Shown here: positions 60,963 through 64,000 of the stretch, one piece after another
How the letters are laid out: every line of letters begins with the position of its first letter
Numbering within the stretch: position 1 is the first letter of the stretch
Source: Episyrphus balteatus
Taxonomy: Eukaryota; Arthropoda; Insecta; Diptera; Syrphidae
Direction of reading: 5' to 3'
NCBI RefSeq assembly: GCF_945859705.1
Contig: NC_079135.1
Coordinates: 28,135,679 to 28,199,678, forward strand
Length of the DNA: 64,000 bases
The notes under the pieces: model-generated
Told to the model about the DNA's origin: nothing
Databases searched by the model: none
What the model saw: the letters and a program-made list of their open reading frames with translations, nothing else
Made by a program: the position numbers and the translations under genes

Positions 60963-61889
60963 TAGGGTGGACAAACGACGATTTTTGGCATACGTGTAGA
61001 ACTCGAGGTGGACAAACGACAGAAATTTGAAATTTTGAAAAAAGTCAATTTTTGGAGATTTTTTGGGACTTTGAATTTTTCAGTACAAATTTTGTTTTTT
61101 GAATATCTCCTAAACGTAGGGTGGACAAACGACGATTTTTGGCATACGTGTAGAACTCGAGGTGGACAAACGACAAAAATTTGAAATTTTGAAAAAAGTC
61201 AATTTTTGGAGATTTTTTGGGACTTTGAATTTTTCAGTACAAATTTTGTTTTTTGAATATCTCCTAAACGTAGGGTGGACAAACGATGATTTTTTGTTTG
61301 TATACATTTCTCGAGGTGGACAAACGATTGCCGTTTGAATTTTTGAAAAATAATAATTTTTAAGGACTTTTTAATTTTCAGTAGAGGTACACTGTGGTGT
61401 ATGCGTACTTTTTTTTAAGTTGCTATAAAAAAATTCTTTTTGGAATATCTCCTAAACAGAGGGTGGACAAACGATGATTTTTGGTATACGTAAAGAACTC
61501 AAGGTGGACAAACGACAGCAGTTTGAATTTTTGATGAAAATTGATTTTTGGGGATTTTAGGGGAGTTTTAATTTTTCAGTGCAAAATTTGTTTTTTAAAT
61601 TGCTCCTAAACGGGGGGTGGAAAAACGATAATATTTGGTATGTATATAGAACTCAAGGTGGACAAACGATTGCAATTGGTTTTACACGCCTATCTCAAAA
61701 TTTGAGCGTTTTAGACGATTTTTCATTTTTCAGACCTCCTATAAAAAAAAAAAGAATTTGCTCTAAAATTTTTTTGAAGGGTGGACAAACGAAAATTTTG
61801 GGTGGACAAACATGGACAAACGGTGGACAAACGAATTAGACAAATTTGGTTCAAAAATTTTGAGGTCGCAGTTCTGGCTTCACGGAGCC
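60963..61889 (-). repeat. right inverted arm of the foldback element
   Basis: Reverse complement of the left arm, including the CATACACCACAGTG-type segment (61387-61408) and the arm-specific outer 200 bases. The match to the left arm is close to complete, with only scattered substitutions seen. Confidence 0.85.
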
Positions 61890-61898
61890 TAATACATT
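61890..61898 (+). other. right 9-bp target-site duplication
   Basis: TAATACATT immediately after the right terminus, identical to 56244-56252. Confidence 0.85.
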
Positions 61899-61951
61899 CA
61901 TTAAAATGCCAGAAAAAAAAAATTAGAAATTTTGAAAGTAAAAAACTATTA

Positions 61952-62402
61952 TACAGGGTGTCCGGTAGAAAATGGATAAGCCTGAAATGGCTGATAGGTG
62001 CACTCTTGACTGTTCTGAAACCGAATAGAAAATGTTTCTATCCAACCAGTTTAGAAAATATTAGCTTTTTTTCGTTCAGTGTACTTTAAATTTCATCATC
62101 TTACGTTTTCTTTAACCACAACCACGAATGAATGAATTTTATAAATGTCTTATTCTACAGTACATGGCTCACAGTAATTGGCTCACTACATAAGAAGTTA
62201 AAAGTTTTTATAACTGTTGCATCTTTTCTTTAAAAAAATTTTGAAATTTGTTTTTCGATGCAAAATGTGAAAAAAAATGTTATCAAAATTTTCAAACACG
62301 TGTGGTATAAAAAAAAAATCCATAGGACCGTAGGTGGCCAACAGTCAAAAGTGCACCTATCAGTCATTTCAGGCTTATCCATTTTCTACCGGACACCCTG
62401 TA
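61952..62402. mobile_element. 451-bp MITE with about 64-bp inverted repeats
   Basis: The left end starts TACAGGGTGTCCGG and continues with AATGGATAAGCCTGAAATG and GATAGGTGCACT. The right end is the reverse complement with only two or three mismatches over about 64 bases. TATTA at 61947-61951 and 62403-62407 is a possible 5-bp target duplication, though it could also be a TA target with chance matches. The interior codes for nothing. It lies about 50 bases right of the foldback element's duplication. Confidence 0.8.
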
Positions 62403-62407
62403 TATTA

Positions 62408-64000
62408 TATAAAAAAAATAGTTGAAACGATTTAACAAACAAAAGATGTAAGAAATGATTGCTACATAAAATCTTGAAAGACTTACTTCGTTTGAAAGTC
62501 AATACCGTTTAAAAAAATGTTTATGTAACTTTTAAAGAAAATTTTATATTTCTTATAAAATATTATGTATTATAAAGTTAAATTAAAATAAAAAATTTAA
62601 AAATGTTTACATAAGAAGCTCGAACATTTTTAACAACCATTACGATAAGAGCAAGTAAATGCGAAACAGTCGTTTATTTTATGTGTTTTTGTAAATAAAG
62701 AATAAATAACCATTACATTTTATATTTTTACCATTTTAATACGAGTTGTTCATTACCCTTTCTTAAATTTCATCAATTTTTTTATTTAAATCCTCTGATA
62801 TGGTATATGTTCAAACTATACAATAATACTCTTATCATTTTTAAAATTGGTAGGTAAATACTCTATTTACTTTACGCAAACAATACCTAAATGTAAATCC
62901 AGACAAAAAAAAATAAATAATGCAAAAAACCACAAAACCCAATGCAGACAAATAAGTATTTATTTTTTTTTAACTGACAAAACCACTAAAAATTGCATGA
63001 AGGTTGTTGGGAAGAGAATTATTTTAATGAGTTAATAATATCATTTACTAAATCCGTCAAGCGACTGTAATAATTCAGTTTAGATAAATTATTTATGAAG
63101 CCTTAAAAAAATCTCATACAAATTATTTACAAAAAAAAAAAACTCTTGATTTAATTTTAAAATTAATTATTTAAAAAAATGAATATTCCATTATAATGTA
63201 ACAGACGGAAGAAAAAAAAATATAAAAATAACCCAAAACCACACAGTATAATTGAGTTTCGTTGTTAAAATTACTAATTTGATATCATCCATTTAGACAG
63301 TTTATTTTTTATTTTTGAAACTTTTTCTTTTTTTTATTAAAGTAATAAAAAAAAAGCAAAAAAAAATAAATACAATTTAATTTATGAATTAATCAAAAAA
63401 AGCATGCATTGTTAACTTCAAAGAGGTTTTTGAAGATAACACTAAATATGAAACCTACAGTAAAATTCAGATCAATTCATTTGATGTTTTTTTTTTTTTT
63501 TTTTACAAAAAGAAAAATAAGATTTCTTTTTGATGAAAACCCATCTTTTAATACCCAGAAGTCTGGACTTTTTATTGTATCCGCCTTTAGCTCAAAATTT
63601 GATTATCAAAACTCTGCTAGCTTACAACAATTGGTTACAAAAATGAAATCGAAATATTACTTCTTTTCTTTTGTAATCGTTTGTTGTTGTTAAAGTCAGC
63701 AACACAAAAAATTGAAAATTGAAAAAAATAAATAAAGTCCCTTAGTTTTGAAATGCTTTAAATGTGGTGGCAAAAAAGTTGCGCTGCATTATTCAACGAT
63801 TTTTCTTCATCTACCTCGCATCCCCTCTCCCTTTCATTTTTAATATGAAAAGGAAAATGAAATGCAAAATTTGAATGCAAATCCTTTTTTTTTTTCTCTT
63901 CATTTTTTTTTTTTTGTATTTTTTCTTCTCTCATATAGCTTCTCTGTTGTTTGCGTTCTCCGGCTCCGAGCCCTTCTTTCCATTTTACTCTGCGGGGAAT
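62408..64000. other. gene-free stretch to the window end
   Basis: AT-rich, with T and A runs. The last 200 bases become pyrimidine-rich and end in a CpG-bearing segment, CTCCGGCTCCGAGCCC at about 63958-63973, which may approach a gene or regulatory region beyond the window. Confidence 0.4.

Larger units (their letters stand above)
56253..61889. mobile_element. large foldback transposon with internal satellite (5,637 bp)
   Basis: The element starts GGCTCCGTGAAGCCAG and ends with the near-exact inverse, GGCTTCACGGAGCC. It is flanked by an exact 9-bp duplication, TAATACATT, at 56244-56252 and 61890-61898. A 9-bp target duplication and very long inverted repeats made of tandem subunits are known from Drosophila FB foldback elements, which belong to the Mutator superfamily; that family call is an inference here. 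Order from left: unique terminal part and diverged units, about 3.3 kb of homogeneous 154-bp satellite, a spacer with a minisatellite and palindrome, and the right arm. There is no transposase, so it depends on an enzyme encoded elsewhere. Confidence 0.85.

Noticed and set aside
56376..61839. Reading frames of 60-117 codons repeated across the large element, such as those starting MSTLRLKDIQKTNFVL
   Set aside because: They recur with the satellite period and shift frame every 154-bp unit, and identical ones occur on the opposite strand in the other arm. They reflect DNA repetition, not protein selection.
1..64000. CRISPR array, prophage, operon or bacterial defence system
   Set aside because: The sequence is clearly eukaryotic non-coding DNA; the only regular array has adjoining units with no unique spacers.

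Overview
The window is AT-rich eukaryotic DNA with no intact protein-coding gene, no complete tRNA or rRNA, and no bacterial-type gene order. Long A/T runs, trinucleotide runs of the CGA/GAC type, TAGGTA/GTAGGTA microrepeats and the transposon families present fit an insect, most likely a dipteran. That assignment is an inference from sequence style; no host gene was found to anchor it. The open reading frames longer than 60 codons are low-complexity runs, translations of tandem repeats, or chance frames. The window is best read as intergenic or deep-intronic DNA colonised by mobile elements.

Layout. From 1 to 20.9 kb there is mostly unstructured AT-rich sequence, with a three-unit tandem repeat (2.35-2.80 kb), a piggyBac-type MITE with TTAA ends (4.1-4.3 kb), a tRNA-like A/B-box remnant on the minus strand (5.8 kb), a 10-12 bp minisatellite with an inverted tail (8.26-8.61 kb) and a diverged repeat (10.2-10.7 kb). 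From 20.97 to 22.7 kb lies a nested cluster: a worn tandem array carrying a TTTATACCAATTA motif, invaded by a 228-bp LINE 3' fragment with a 15-bp target duplication and by a 96-bp hairpin MITE. A 431-bp terminal-inverted-repeat element containing a tRNA-like core follows.

From 25 to 53 kb there are two copies of one dispersed repeat (25.46-26.35 and 47.13-47.83 kb), a decayed reading frame (26.9-27.3 kb), a 1.09-kb near-perfect foldback (30.71-31.80 kb), a reverse-transcriptase pseudogene fragment (38.2-38.4 kb), a CTGCTC-motif repeat patch (41.3-41.9 kb), a compact perfect hairpin (46.47 kb), a GTCCCG-motif repeat (48.3-48.9 kb) and a MITE with about 90-bp inverted repeats (51.83-52.29 kb). 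Two GC-richer, CpG-bearing patches (about 28.9-30.1 and 53.6-54.8 kb) could be regulatory or near a gene's 5' end, but nothing proves it.

The outstanding feature is a 5,637-bp element at 56,253-61,889. It has about 0.93-kb inverted arms, an exact 9-bp target duplication (TAATACATT), an internal satellite built on a strict 154-bp unit with 181-bp variants and a higher-order 489-bp period, and a 116-bp near-perfect palindrome in the spacer between array and right arm. The arms are made of the same repeat unit as the satellite, so a foldback transposon appears to be generating a satellite DNA in place. A separate 451-bp MITE sits only about 60 bp to its right. Most of what this window records is therefore transposition, nesting and repeat expansion rather than gene function.
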